A stretch of DNA of 64,000 nucleotides from JALYXV01 sp963791545 (lineage in GTDB: Bacteria > Actinomycetota > Acidimicrobiia > Acidimicrobiales > Palsa-688): contig CAWBSR010000015.1 in assembly GCA_963791545.1 (NCBI GenBank), positions 434,001 to 498,000 of the forward strand. Direction: 5' to 3'. Shown here piece by piece: positions 51,783 to 60,063 of this stretch. Within the stretch, counting starts at the first letter, position 1. The number at the start of each line of letters is the position of its first letter. Made by a program: the position numbers and the translations under genes. A model generated the notes under the pieces. The model was given only the letters and a program-made list of their open reading frames with translations. It was not told where the DNA came from and did not search any database.

Positions 51783-52811
51783 GTGAGGATCGCCATACCG
51801 TTGAACTACGCGGCCAATGTCAAGGAAGCCGCCGACCAGGCTGCGGCCTTCGAGAAGGCGGGGGCCGATATCGTCTGGGTCGCGGAGGCGTACGGCTTCG
51901 ACGCTGTCAGCCAGATGGGGTACCTGGCGGCGCGGACCGAGCGCGTCCAGATCGGCTCCGGCATCCTGCCCATCTTCACCCGGACACCGGCCTTGCTGGC
52001 CCAGACGGCGGCGGGCGTCGACGCTCTTTCCGACGGCCGGGCCATCCTCGGCCTCGGGGCATCCGGCCCCCAGGTGATCGAGGGCTGGCACGGCGTCGCC
52101 TACGACAAGCCGTTGGAACGCACCCGGGAGATCATCGACATCTGCCGGCGAATCTGGCGCCGTGAGATCCTCACCAACGACGGCTGGTACCAACTGCCCC
52201 TGCCCCCGGGTCAGGGGACGGGCCTCGGCAAGGCGCTCAAGCTGCTCACCCACCCGGTGCGTTCCTCCATCCCCATCTGGGTGGCGTCGCTCGGGCCCAA
52301 GAACGTGGAGATGACCGCCGAGGTGGCCGACGGCTGGCTGCCGACCCTGTACATCCCGGAACTGGCAGCCAAGGTCTGGGGGGAGGCGCTGGCCAAGGGG
52401 GCGGCCAACCGGTCTCCCGACCTCGGGCCCCTCGAGATCTGCGCCGGGAGCCTGGTCGCGGTGGGCGAGGGAGTCGAGGGCATCCGGGACCTGGCCCGGC
52501 CCAGCGTGGCCCTCTACGTCGGGGGCATGGGCGCCCGGGGCCGCAACTTCTACAACTCCCTCGTGCAGCGCTACGGTTTCGAGGCCGAAGCGGCCCGGAT
52601 CCAGGACCTGTACCTCGAGGGTCACAAGCAGGAGGCGGCGGCCGCGGTGCCGGCGGAGCTGTTGGAGAAGACCTCGCTGGTGGGCCCCGAGGGCTACGTC
52701 AAGGAGCGGATCGCGGCTTTCAAGGAAGCCGGCGTCACCGTACTCAACGTCATTCCCGCCGACCCCGACCCAGCCCGGCTGATCGAGCGGCTGAAGGAGT
52801 GGGCGGCCTAG
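51783..52811 (+). CDS. Luciferase-like F420-dependent oxidoreductase
   Basis: 342 residues from GTG 51783 (MRIAIPLNYAANVKEAADQA), with GGGAG upstream; an earlier in-frame start is GC-rich and not conserved. Landmarks: ADIVWVAEAYGFDAVSQMGY, RVQIGSGILPIFTRTPALLA, GLGASGPQVIEGWHGVAY and IPIWVASLGPKNVEMTAEVA. This is the full-length LLM group using coenzyme F420, common in actinobacteria for lipid or xenobiotic chemistry. Substrate unknown. Confidence 0.92.
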   Translation: MRIAIPLNYAANVKEAADQAAAFEKAGADIVWVAEAYGFDAVSQMGYLAARTERVQIGSGILPIFTRTPALLAQTAAGVDALSDGRAILGLGASGPQVIEGWHGVAYDKPLERTREIIDICRRIWRREILTNDGWYQLPLPPGQGTGLGKALKLLTHPVRSSIPIWVASLGPKNVEMTAEVADGWLPTLYIPELAAKVWGEALAKGAANRSPDLGPLEICAGSLVAVGEGVEGIRDLARPSVALYVGGMGARGRNFYNSLVQRYGFEAEAARIQDLYLEGHKQEAAAAVPAELLEKTSLVGPEGYVKERIAAFKEAGVTVLNVIPADPDPARLIERLKEWAA

Positions 52812-52918
52812 TAGGCGGCGCAGCCCTGGCTACCCGGCAGATCCGGACCGGCCGACGGACCGCAGCGCGCCGTTGCGCGGCGGCCCTTACGGCCGGCCCA
52901 ATCCGTCAGCGGTAGCCC

Positions 52919-53587
52919 CTAGATGATCCCCGAGCGCAGCGCCAGCGCCACCGCGTGGGGCCGGTTCTTGGCCTTGAGCTGCTCGAACAAGCGTTGGATC
53001 ACGTTCTTGATGGTCGGCTCCGAGTAGGCGAGGGTGCGGGCGATCTCGCCGGTATCGCAGCCCTCGGCCAGCAGGCGCAGCACCTCGCGGTCACGGTCGC
53101 TCACCAGGTGGGCCGCCCGGGCGCCCGTGCCGCTGGTCGGCGAAATGGCTGCCGCCCGTTCGTCGGTGCCGAGGACTGCCAGCGTCTCGCCCCGGTGCGC
53201 CATGTGGATAGCCCACGCCAGGCGCCGGCCGTCGGCCAAGGAACGGGGCAGGAGCCCATTGGCCCCGGCTTCGGTTGCCGCCGCGACTGCCACCGAGCCG
53301 CTGATCCCGGCCACCACCACGATGCGCGACAGGCTGATCTTGCGGATCTTGCGGACCCAACCGAGGACCTCGTCGTCGATGGCGTCGGCCACCACCACGG
53401 CGACGTCGGGGTGGCGTCCGGAGCTGGGGGGCAGGACGGTGATCTCGGACATGGCCAGGAGCTGGCGTTCCACGCCGGCCCGAGAAATGTGATCCTTGGT
53501 CACGATCAGCACCGAGATGGTGTCCTCGATCTGTCGCGGGGATCCGTTCGTGGATCCACCTGTCGCCTCGGCGAGCAGAGCAGGCAT
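52919..53587 (-). CDS. LuxR-family response regulator with an atypical receiver
   Basis: 222 residues from ATG 53587, which has GGAGGTGA at ideal spacing. Residues 22-130 look like a receiver fold, but the acidic pocket is poor: VLIVTKDHISRAG where DD is usual and VAVVVADAIDDE in the phospho-acceptor strand, so phosphorylation is doubtful. Residues 155-215 form a LuxR helix-turn-helix (LVSDRDREVLRLLAEGCDTG, IARTLAYSEPTIKNVIQRLF). No histidine kinase is adjacent. Confidence 0.88.
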   Translation of the reverse strand: MPALLAEATGGSTNGSPRQIEDTISVLIVTKDHISRAGVERQLLAMSEITVLPPSSGRHPDVAVVVADAIDDEVLGWVRKIRKISLSRIVVVAGISGSVAVAAATEAGANGLLPRSLADGRRLAWAIHMAHRGETLAVLGTDERAAAISPTSGTGARAAHLVSDRDREVLRLLAEGCDTGEIARTLAYSEPTIKNVIQRLFEQLKAKNRPHAVALALRSGII

Positions 53588-53726
53588 CAACAGTCACCTC
53601 CGTTAGGCATACTGCGTATATAGAGAAGGGGGACTGCTGCCTGATACGTGAAATCCCGAGGTTTCTCGCTCCGTAAGATTCTCGCCCCGGAGCCGAGGCG
53701 GGGACCGGCCCGCAGGAGAGGGGCGG

Positions 53727-54209
53727 TCAGTCGGGCTGGAAGCGCCGCCGGGAGTCCTCGATGATCGCCTCGGCCGTCAGCCGGTCCTGCCAGCCCTGGG
53801 TGACGGTCTTCTTGCCCGGCTCCAGTTGCTTGTAAATGGCGAAGAAATGGGCGATCTCGTTGAGCTCGTGGGTGGGAACGTCGTCCAACTCCACGATCTC
53901 CTCGGCCCGAGGATCGCTGGCCGCCACGCTCAACACCTTGGCGTCGGCACCATGTTCATCGGACATGATGAACACCCCGATGGGCCGGGCCCGGATGTGG
54001 CAGCCGGGAAACGTCGGCTCCTCGAGGCGCACCAGGGCGTCCAGCGGGTCGCCGTCCTCGGCCAGGGTGTGGGGCACGAACCCGTAGTCGGCGGGATATC
54101 GGGTCGAAGTGAAGAGCATCCGGTCCAACCAGATGGTGCCTGTCTCGTGGTCGATCTCGTACTTGTTGCGAGTCCCCTTGGGGATCTCGACCACGACCTC
54201 GATCTCCAC
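53727..54209 (-). CDS. ppa: Inorganic pyrophosphatase (family I)
   Basis: 160 residues from GTG 54209 (EIEVVVEIPKGTRNKYE). Metal-binding Asp residues lie in EDGDPLDALVRLEEPTFPGC, with LDRMLFTSTRYPADYGFVPH before it and FAIYKQLEPGKKTV near the end. It hydrolyses pyrophosphate released by biosynthesis. Size and motifs are standard. Confidence 0.96.
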   Translation of the reverse strand: MEIEVVVEIPKGTRNKYEIDHETGTIWLDRMLFTSTRYPADYGFVPHTLAEDGDPLDALVRLEEPTFPGCHIRARPIGVFIMSDEHGADAKVLSVAASDPRAEEIVELDDVPTHELNEIAHFFAIYKQLEPGKKTVTQGWQDRLTAEAIIEDSRRRFQPD

Positions 54210-54217
54210 CGCCTCTC

Positions 54218-54223
54218 AGGCTA
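54218..54223 (-). promoter_or_regulatory. Leaderless-type -10 element (TAGCCT) for ppa
   Basis: Minus-strand TAGCCT ends 8 nt before GTG 54209. Confidence 0.5.
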
Positions 54224-54235
54224 GGCGGAGCCGGG

Positions 54236-54544
54236 TCACTCGTCCTGGAAGAGCTCCCGCTCCCGGGCGTTGCGCTGCGCCCACAGCTGGCTCCGGCGCT
54301 TCCAGAACGGCGTCTTCCATACCTTGAACCCCCCCCGTTGCTCGGGGTGGCGGGGATCTGACGGTCGCGGCGACGTGTGGCGCCCGACGTCGTGACATAC
54401 CACTGGGAGCACCGCACCCTCCAGGGCGTCCTCGTCGCGCACCATCACCTGCATCTGGATGCGAGCTGCGTGCCGGACCTGCCGGGCACTCATGCGCCTT
54501 CTGAGGGTGGCGTCGTCGACAACGGCGTCATGGGAACGGCTCAT
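54236..54544 (-). CDS. Small basic protein, unknown
   Basis: 102 residues from ATG 54544, with GGGAGG upstream. Charged throughout; the C-terminal WKTPFWKRRSQLWAQRNARE is Trp/Arg-rich and looks selected. No family recognised. It lies between orn and ppa on the same strand, 26 bp before ppa. Confidence 0.6.
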   Translation of the reverse strand: MSRSHDAVVDDATLRRRMSARQVRHAARIQMQVMVRDEDALEGAVLPVVCHDVGRHTSPRPSDPRHPEQRGGFKVWKTPFWKRRSQLWAQRNARERELFQDE

Positions 54545-54625
54545 TCGCCTACCTCCCTAGATCAACCTGTCCACTCAGGTCCCACCATCGTGCCACGCGT
54601 GAAGGTCCCGCGGGTGACACTTCGG

Positions 54626-55162
54626 TTACATCTCCTTGAATACCGCCCTGCGGTAATAGGCGAGCTCGGCGACACTTTCACGGATGTCGTCCAGGGCCCG
54701 GTGGCCGCCCGATTTCTTGGGGGCGGCCGCGTAGGCCTCGGGATACCAGCGCCGGGCCAGCTCCTTCACCGTCGACACATCCACCGACCGGTAGTGGAGG
54801 TAGTCCTCGACCTCGGGCAGGAAGGCGGCCAGGAAGCGGCGGTCGGTCCCGATCGAGTTGCCGCACAGAGGCACGCTTCGCGCCTCGGGTAGGTGGTGGC
54901 GGAGGAATTCCAGGGTCGCCTGGCCCGCCTCGGCCAGCGTTGTCGACGATGCCTGGATCTCCTTCAGCAGCCCCGACCGGGTGTGCATGTGGCGAACCAC
55001 GTCACCCATGGCGGCCAGGGCGTCGGCGTCGACGCCGATCACCAGGTCGGGTCCCTCGGCCACCACGTTGAGGTCGTCGTCGGTGACCAGCGTCGCGATC
55101 TCGACGATGAGGTCGGCCGCCGGGTCGAGCCCGGTCATCTCGAGGTCCATCCAAGCCAGCAT
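54626..55162 (-). CDS. orn: Oligoribonuclease
   Basis: 178 residues from ATG 55162 (MLAWMDLEMTGLDPAADLIV); the frame upstream runs into the divergent dut gene. DEDDh exonuclease residues: Asp/Glu in MDLEMTGLDP, Asp in GNSIGTDRRFLAAFLPE, and His...Asp in GGHRALDDIRESVAELAYYR. It degrades 2-5 nt RNA, including pGpG from c-di-GMP turnover. Confidence 0.96.
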   Translation of the reverse strand: MLAWMDLEMTGLDPAADLIVEIATLVTDDDLNVVAEGPDLVIGVDADALAAMGDVVRHMHTRSGLLKEIQASSTTLAEAGQATLEFLRHHLPEARSVPLCGNSIGTDRRFLAAFLPEVEDYLHYRSVDVSTVKELARRWYPEAYAAAPKKSGGHRALDDIRESVAELAYYRRAVFKEM

Positions 55163-55168
55163 CCGGCG

Positions 55169-55178
55169 ACGGTAGCGT
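55169..55178. promoter_or_regulatory. Overlapping divergent -10 elements of orn and dut
   Basis: Only 22 bp separate the two start codons. Minus-strand TACCGT (55174-55169) serves orn and plus-strand TAGCGT (55173-55178) serves dut; the two hexamers share the TA at 55173-55174. Each ends 6 nt before its start codon. Confidence 0.65.
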
Positions 55179-55184
55179 GGCGCC

Positions 55185-55622
55185 ATGCTGGAGGTCCCCA
55201 TCGTCGCCCTTGACCCCGACCTCCCCCTCCCGGCCTACGCCCGGCCCGGCGACGCGGGCGCTGACCTCGTCGCTCGCCAGGGCGTGGTGCTGGCGGCCGG
55301 GGGCGGCCGGGCCCTGGTGCCCACCGGGGTGGCGGTGGCCATACCCGAGGGCTGGGCCGGTTTGGTCCTGCCCCGCAGCGGCCTGGCGTGGAAGCACGGC
55401 GTCACCCTGCTCAACACCCCCGGCCTCATTGACTCCGGCTACCGCGACGAGTTGCGGGTGCTGATGGTCAATCTCGACCCTACCGAGGACTATGAGGTGC
55501 GCCGGGGTGACCGCATCGCCCAGCTGGTGATCCAACGGGTGGAGTCGGCGGTCTTCACCCCGGCCCAGCAACTGACCTCCTCGGCGCGGGGTCGGGGCGG
55601 CTTCGGCCACACGGGGCGCTGA
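55185..55622 (+). CDS. dut: dUTP diphosphatase
   Basis: 145 residues from ATG 55185. The five trimeric dUTPase motifs are visible: ARPGDAGADLVA, LPRSGLAWKHGVTLLN, PGLIDSGYRDELRVLM with the catalytic Asp, GDRIAQLVI, and the C-terminal GRGGFGHTGR that closes on the nucleotide. It makes dUMP and keeps uracil out of DNA. The DNA glycosylase starts 3 bp after the stop. Confidence 0.96.
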   Translation: MLEVPIVALDPDLPLPAYARPGDAGADLVARQGVVLAAGGGRALVPTGVAVAIPEGWAGLVLPRSGLAWKHGVTLLNTPGLIDSGYRDELRVLMVNLDPTEDYEVRRGDRIAQLVIQRVESAVFTPAQQLTSSARGRGGFGHTGR

Positions 55623-55625
55623 CTG

Positions 55626-56486
55626 TTGCCGGAACTACCCGAGGTCGAGGCGCTGGCCCGCTTTCTCGCTGAGCGGGCGGGGGGCACGACGATCCAGCGG
55701 GCCGACCTGGCCACTTTTTCCGCCCTCAAGACCTTCGACCCGCCCCTGTCGGCGGTGGTCGGTCGCACCATCACCGGGACCCGTCGCTGGGGCAAGTACC
55801 TGGGGATCGACCTCGACGGGCTGTGGGTGGTCACCCACCTGGCGCGAGGTGGGTGGGTCCACTGGCGGGAACAGCTGCCCGCAGCCCGGCCCAAGTTGGG
55901 AAAAGGGCCGCTGGCGCTGCGGGTCTCGCTCGCCACCGGCTCGGGCTTCGATATCACTGAGCAGGGGACCGAGAAGCGGTTGGCGATCTGGATCGTGGCT
56001 TCCCCCGAGGCGGTGGAGGGGATCGAGCGGCTGGGGCCGGACCCACTGGCGCCCGGGTTCGATGTGGCAGCGTTGAAGGCGGTGCTGGCCGGTCGCCCCG
56101 GCCACCTGAAGAACGTGCTCACCGACCAGTCGGCGCTGGCCGGGGTGGGCAACGCCTACTCCGACGAGGCGCTGCACGTGGCCAAGCTGTCGCCCTACAA
56201 GCCGGCCGGGAAGCTGACCGATGACGAGGCGACCCGCCTGCATGCCGCCCTGGTGGGGGTGCTGGGTGAGGCTGCGGCCCGATCGGCGGGACTTCCGGCC
56301 TCGGGCCTCAAGTCGGACAAGAAGGGCAACCTGCGCGTCCACGGCCGGGCCGGCCTCCCCTGCCCGGAGTGCGGCGACGACATCCGGGAGGTGTCCTACT
56401 CGTCGAAGTCGTTCCAGTATTGCCCGACCTGCCAGACGGGGGGCAAACCCCTCGCCGATCGAAGATTGTCCCGCTTGCTGAAGTAG
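55626..56486 (+). CDS. Fpg/Nei-family DNA glycosylase
   Basis: 286 residues. TTG 55626 is chosen because catalytic Pro2 and Glu3 must follow the initiator (PELPEVEALARFLAER). The middle has VTHLARGGWVHW and the helix-2-turn-helix VLTDQSALAGVGNAYSDEAL. The C-terminal zinc finger is CPECGDDIREVSYSSKSFQY with a second CPTC pair. It excises oxidised bases. Spacing of 3 bp to dut implies one transcript. Confidence 0.94.
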   Translation: MPELPEVEALARFLAERAGGTTIQRADLATFSALKTFDPPLSAVVGRTITGTRRWGKYLGIDLDGLWVVTHLARGGWVHWREQLPAARPKLGKGPLALRVSLATGSGFDITEQGTEKRLAIWIVASPEAVEGIERLGPDPLAPGFDVAALKAVLAGRPGHLKNVLTDQSALAGVGNAYSDEALHVAKLSPYKPAGKLTDDEATRLHAALVGVLGEAAARSAGLPASGLKSDKKGNLRVHGRAGLPCPECGDDIREVSYSSKSFQYCPTCQTGGKPLADRRLSRLLK

Positions 56487-56521
56487 TGGCCGGGGTGGTC
56501 CTGATAGTCTGAGCGCCCGCT

Positions 56522-56597
56522 GCGGACGTGGCTCAGTTGGTAGAGCACAACCTTGCCAAGGTTGGGGTCGCGGGTTCGAATCCCGTCGTCCGCTCCA
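56522..56597 (+). tRNA. tRNA-Gly (GCC anticodon), CCA encoded
   Basis: Acceptor stem GCGGACG pairs with CGTCCGC, D arm GCTC..GAGC, anticodon stem CAACC/GGTTG with loop TTGCCAA (anticodon GCC), T arm GCGGG TTCGAAT CCCGT, discriminator T, then CCA. All arms pair, with one G-T in the T stem. Confidence 0.95.
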
Positions 56598-56611
56598 AGA
56601 AAATCCGGGAG

Positions 56612-56764
56612 ATGTCCGAGACTCAACCCAAGGTGTTCGAGATCGTCCGGCTGCGCGAGGAGGTGATGGAGACCTTGATCCGGTTGTTGTTCCGGATCCG
56701 GGCCGAGGCGGGCGACTTCCGACCACACGAGCAACGGAGCGGCCCGCCCGTCCTGAGTTCCTAG
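56612..56764 (+). CDS. Possible 50-residue ORF just after tRNA-Gly
   Basis: ATG 56612 opens MSETQPKVFEIVRLREEVME, then a hydrophobic-basic stretch (LIRLLFRIRAEAG). GGAG lies immediately before the start, too close for comfort. A decayed copy of its first part is found at 59602-59647 (TKVFEAVRLCEG). It overlaps the stop of the convergent effector gene by 4 bp. It may be a real small gene or part of an island repeat. Confidence 0.35.
   Translation: MSETQPKVFEIVRLREEVMETLIRLLFRIRAEAGDFRPHEQRSGPPVLSS
56622..56670 (+). repeat. Imperfect direct repeat, copy A
   Basis: This ~49-bp stretch, starting CTCAACCCAAGGTGTTCGAG, matches 59602-59647 at roughly 80% of positions with two or three small gaps. 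It lies 25 bp after tRNA-Gly. Confidence 0.6.
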
Positions 56765-59418
56765 GCGGATCCCCCCTTCCACCCTCTCTTCGACAGCTCG
56801 CGTATCGCCAAGCCGATGGGATCCGGGGTGGCCCACGGCAACGCCGGACGCACCGCCGGCTGCTGGGCCGCGGGTTGTGGGGCCGCGGGTTGTGGGGCCG
56901 CGGGTTGTGGGGCCGCGGGTTGTGGGGCCGCCGACGGCTGCGGAGCTTGAGGGGCGGCTTGTTGCGGCGGCGGGGGGTTGCGCAGCAGGGCGACCGCCCG
57001 CTTCTGATCGACCACGTCGGTGTCGGATCTGGCCTGCGCGGCGGCGGCATCGGCGGCGGCGCCGGCGCCTCCGTGGGGCACGATGGCCCAAAAGGCGACG
57101 CCATCCCAGATGTCCGACCGGTAGTCGTACTTCTTGTAGTGCGGGAGGCCGTTGAGGATGGCGTGCTGGACGAACTTCGACCGCTGCGACGCCGAGACCC
57201 CGGACACGTTTGGCTGGTAGTCCTCGACGACGACGGCGCCCATGTACTGCTCGCCGTACACGTAGTGCCCCGACGGATAGGGCGGCCGCCCGTGCAGCCA
57301 GACCACGAATTGGGTGCCATTGGGATAGGAGCTCATCTTGGCGAGGGCCTCGTCGGGGGCAGCCGCCACCGTTGGAGTCTTCGCCGGATTGAGCTCCGGC
57401 TCCCTGAACCGTTCGACGGACCATTTGAGGGTGCCATTTGCGACCGCGTTTCGGCGGGCGGCCAAATCGACCAGGACCTCGTGGATCCCGTACCACTGGG
57501 CGTCGCCGACCGAGTCCGCGGTCCGGCCAGTGGCGGCATCAAGGGCGGCGGTGGCCGCACCCGGGTTGTCGCTCGCCTCGGCCGTGCGGCGTTGGCGGGT
57601 GGGATCGTTCACCTCCTCCCACCAGACGTCCTGATCCTGGAAATGGCGCATCCGGTTACGGGTACCGGGGTCGGCCAGCGGGGACTGGGCGACCCGGGCG
57701 CCTACCAGCTCGCGATACCGGTCCAGCACCTGCGAGGAAGTGCTGGCATTGACGGCTGCGACGGTGACGGCAGCGCAGTTGGTCTCGCTCTGATAGTTCT
57801 TCTCGCCCGTCAGGTTGCCCACCCGGGCCGAGCTCTCTCCGAAGTTGGGCGCGTCGTTGAGCCCGGTCGGCACAAGGGTGTCGCGTGCCTGGCGTTGCGT
57901 CTGGAGGAAGCGGCTGCCCTCATCCGTCGGAGCCTGGGCCAGGTGGCCGGTCGCCGCCGCGTGCTGGACGTCGATCTGCCCGACAACGGCGGGCTGCGAT
58001 CCGATGCGCGCCTTGCCCTTGTTGGCCGACTGACGGGACTTGAAACCGGCGACTTCGGCGTCGAACCAGGACGCCCAGTCGGTCTGCATCTGTGCCTTGC
58101 CGAGGCTGGTAGCCGTCGCCAGCGCCTGCTCCCGTTGCGGGGTGTTGAGCGCGAGACGCTCGTCGGCCAGGGCTTCGATGGTGGACAGGCACGTGCCGAA
58201 GGCGACGTCCTTGTTATCGACGAAGACGCGGCGCGTCCTCATGGTCGACGGGGCGGCGTTCTTCTCGGCCACATCGACGATGAGCAGTCCACGGCAGATG
58301 TCCGTCGCCGTTACCAGTCGCTTGGCGAGCGCCTGCTCGACGCTCTCACCATGCTGGCGATATGAGCTGGTCGAGGTCTGCGACTCGTCGGCGGCCTTCC
58401 GGTTCTTGGTGTCGATGGCCTCGACGTACATGGCCCGGGCCTTGGAGTCCCGGGCGATGAAGGTCTTCAAGGCCGTGTCAGCGTTGGGAGCAGCGCTGGT
58501 GCCGTTGTAGGCGGCGCAGTCGAATTCGGTGGAGAACCCGGTCTCGCCCCGGTCGAGACGGTACTGGTTCTGCCGGCTGTCCTTGGCCAGGCAGCGGGCG
58601 TGCGCCTCTTCGTAGGTCAGGCCCTGGCGGACCATGTACAGGCGCTCCTCGAGCACGTGCATGAGCAGCTCACCTTTGGTGACGCCGACCTTTTCGCCGT
58701 CCAGGGTGTGCGGGTCCTCCGGCAGGTACCCCTCGTGCTCGATGTCGAAGGTCATGTTGGCATAGCTGTCGTAGAAGCCGGCCGAACCCCGGCCCATGAA
58801 GAGGTTGACAGCATGGGCCGGATCGGGATCGTCGACCAGCTCGATGATCGTGGCCCGCATGGCCCTGCTCCGCGGGATCTCTTTGGCAAAGCGCTGGAGC
58901 AGTTGGAGCGCCTGGGCCGACGCCGTTCCCGCTTGGCCCGCCGCGATGTGGGAGCCTTCGGCAACAGAAGCGTCCTTGATGAGCAGGCCGCTCCCTGCGT
59001 TCCCGAGGCCGAGCCCAGTCGGACCCACCAGCTTCTTCCAGGCCTCCTCGACCTGCACGAACTGGGCCGGGGTGACGTGGTCCTGCGGCGAGTTGGCGTC
59101 GGCTACCGGATCGATCTCGAGCACGATCGGCGGCAGACCAGGCACCGGGACATCCCCCGGGCCGTTGAGCGCGAGGCGTTGTTGCTGGTGGAGCGCCGCC
59201 GGGTCGCGGGGTACCCGTCGGACGACAGGCCCCTCGGGCGGGCGCGGCATCAAGGAGAGCAGCGCCCGGTTGCCAGCGGTGCGCTGGATCATCAGCAGGG
59301 CGCTCGGGCCCGGGCCCGCCGCGACCGGGTCGGCTTTCGCTCGGTCCACCCCGGTCGCGCGGGCGCCGGCCTTCGCTGGATCGGACTGCTCGGTCTTGAC
59401 GTACGCCGTCCTAGTCAT
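56761..59418 (-). CDS. Putative secreted effector/toxin with LQRxAGNRA-type N-terminus and papain-like C-terminal domain
   Basis: 885 residues from ATG 59418. Residues 43-52 (MIQRTAGNRA) match the LQRxAGNRAV motif found in proteins linked to actinobacterial contractile injection systems and DUF4157 proteins. Residues 100-530 are unassigned and soluble. At 545-735 a papain-like pattern appears: ETNCAAVTVAAVN (Cys548), SGHYVYGEQYMGAVVVEDYQ (His718, Asp733). Residues 815-858 are PAAPQ repeats. No signal peptide. No immunity gene or injection-system gene is visible within the window. The function as a protease or deamidase toxin is inference from residue pattern only. Confidence 0.7.
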   Translation of the reverse strand: MTRTAYVKTEQSDPAKAGARATGVDRAKADPVAAGPGPSALLMIQRTAGNRALLSLMPRPPEGPVVRRVPRDPAALHQQQRLALNGPGDVPVPGLPPIVLEIDPVADANSPQDHVTPAQFVQVEEAWKKLVGPTGLGLGNAGSGLLIKDASVAEGSHIAAGQAGTASAQALQLLQRFAKEIPRSRAMRATIIELVDDPDPAHAVNLFMGRGSAGFYDSYANMTFDIEHEGYLPEDPHTLDGEKVGVTKGELLMHVLEERLYMVRQGLTYEEAHARCLAKDSRQNQYRLDRGETGFSTEFDCAAYNGTSAAPNADTALKTFIARDSKARAMYVEAIDTKNRKAADESQTSTSSYRQHGESVEQALAKRLVTATDICRGLLIVDVAEKNAAPSTMRTRRVFVDNKDVAFGTCLSTIEALADERLALNTPQREQALATATSLGKAQMQTDWASWFDAEVAGFKSRQSANKGKARIGSQPAVVGQIDVQHAAATGHLAQAPTDEGSRFLQTQRQARDTLVPTGLNDAPNFGESSARVGNLTGEKNYQSETNCAAVTVAAVNASTSSQVLDRYRELVGARVAQSPLADPGTRNRMRHFQDQDVWWEEVNDPTRQRRTAEASDNPGAATAALDAATGRTADSVGDAQWYGIHEVLVDLAARRNAVANGTLKWSVERFREPELNPAKTPTVAAAPDEALAKMSSYPNGTQFVVWLHGRPPYPSGHYVYGEQYMGAVVVEDYQPNVSGVSASQRSKFVQHAILNGLPHYKKYDYRSDIWDGVAFWAIVPHGGAGAAADAAAAQARSDTDVVDQKRAVALLRNPPPPQQAAPQAPQPSAAPQPAAPQPAAPQPAAPQPAAQQPAVRPALPWATPDPIGLAIRELSKRGWKGGSA

Positions 59419-59601
59419 GACGGTCCCACCCGTCAGCTTTCACGCTCATCCGCCTGCCCTCGTTCCGGCCGAAACTACCCACCTTGGTCGTCTCCCCCGC
59501 GTACCCGACCGAAATGGTAGTAACGGGCCGCCAGGTCGGCAACGGGGTCCTGCAGCTCATCGACCGCCCCATCGCCCGCTACGAGCGGCTGGCCTGGCTG
59601 G

Positions 59602-59647
59602 CTCAACGAAGGTCTTCGAGGCCGTCCGGCTGTGCGAGGGGCATGGA
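59602..59647 (+). repeat. Imperfect direct repeat, copy B
   Basis: Degenerate copy of 56622-56670, starting CTCAACGAAGGTCTTCGAG. The two copies bracket the effector gene. The rest of 59419-59748 holds nothing recognisable. Confidence 0.55.
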
Positions 59648-59748
59648 GGTCGATTTGGGGGAAACTGTCGTTTCGCGGCGGTCGGATGTATCAAATATGG
59701 CCCGGACAGGCCATGGCGTGGCCTGTTCGCACGCGGAACCATGGCTAG

Positions 59749-60030
59749 CTACGGGCGGGCGACGGCCGGCCCGGCCAGAAGAGTGACGACCGCACATGCC
59801 ACCACGAGGTCGAGGTGATAGGCCGCGCCGGCGAGATGCTGTTCCCGCCGGACAGGCATGACGACCGCCGGGATCGCTGTCGCCGGGTGTTGGGCGGCGA
59901 GCGCTTCGAGCGGATCGCGACCCGTATCCAGCGTTACGACGGAATGCTGGTACCGGTTGCCCTCACGATGATCCCGCTTCCGGACCGGGAAGGGATCTGC
60001 GTGATCGCCCGGGACTCACTGAGCAGCTGC
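59749..60030 (+). pseudogene. PAS-domain fragment
   Basis: After a TAG at 59746 the frame reads HHEVEVIGRAGEMLFPPDRH, then GERFERIATRIQRYDGMLVP and VALTMIPLPDREGICVIARD, which fits the second half of a PAS domain. There is no start codon with a ribosome-binding site, and no output domain follows; sense changes to recombinase sequence about 30 bp later. Most likely the remnant of a sensor protein broken by an insertion. Confidence 0.6.
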
Positions 60031-60063
60031 TGTCTCAGTCGACACTCGCCGAGAGCGAGCCTG

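Noticed and set aside
56528..56611. Reading frame across tRNA-Gly, and its antisense with the GADDGIRTRDPNLGKVV type peptide
   Set aside because: This peptide is the well-known false translation of a tRNA gene; the tRNA folds fully.
56871..56935. GGGCCGCGGGTTGT-type tandem DNA repeat
   Set aside because: It is the coding sequence of the PAAPQ repeats in the effector tail, already covered by that gene.
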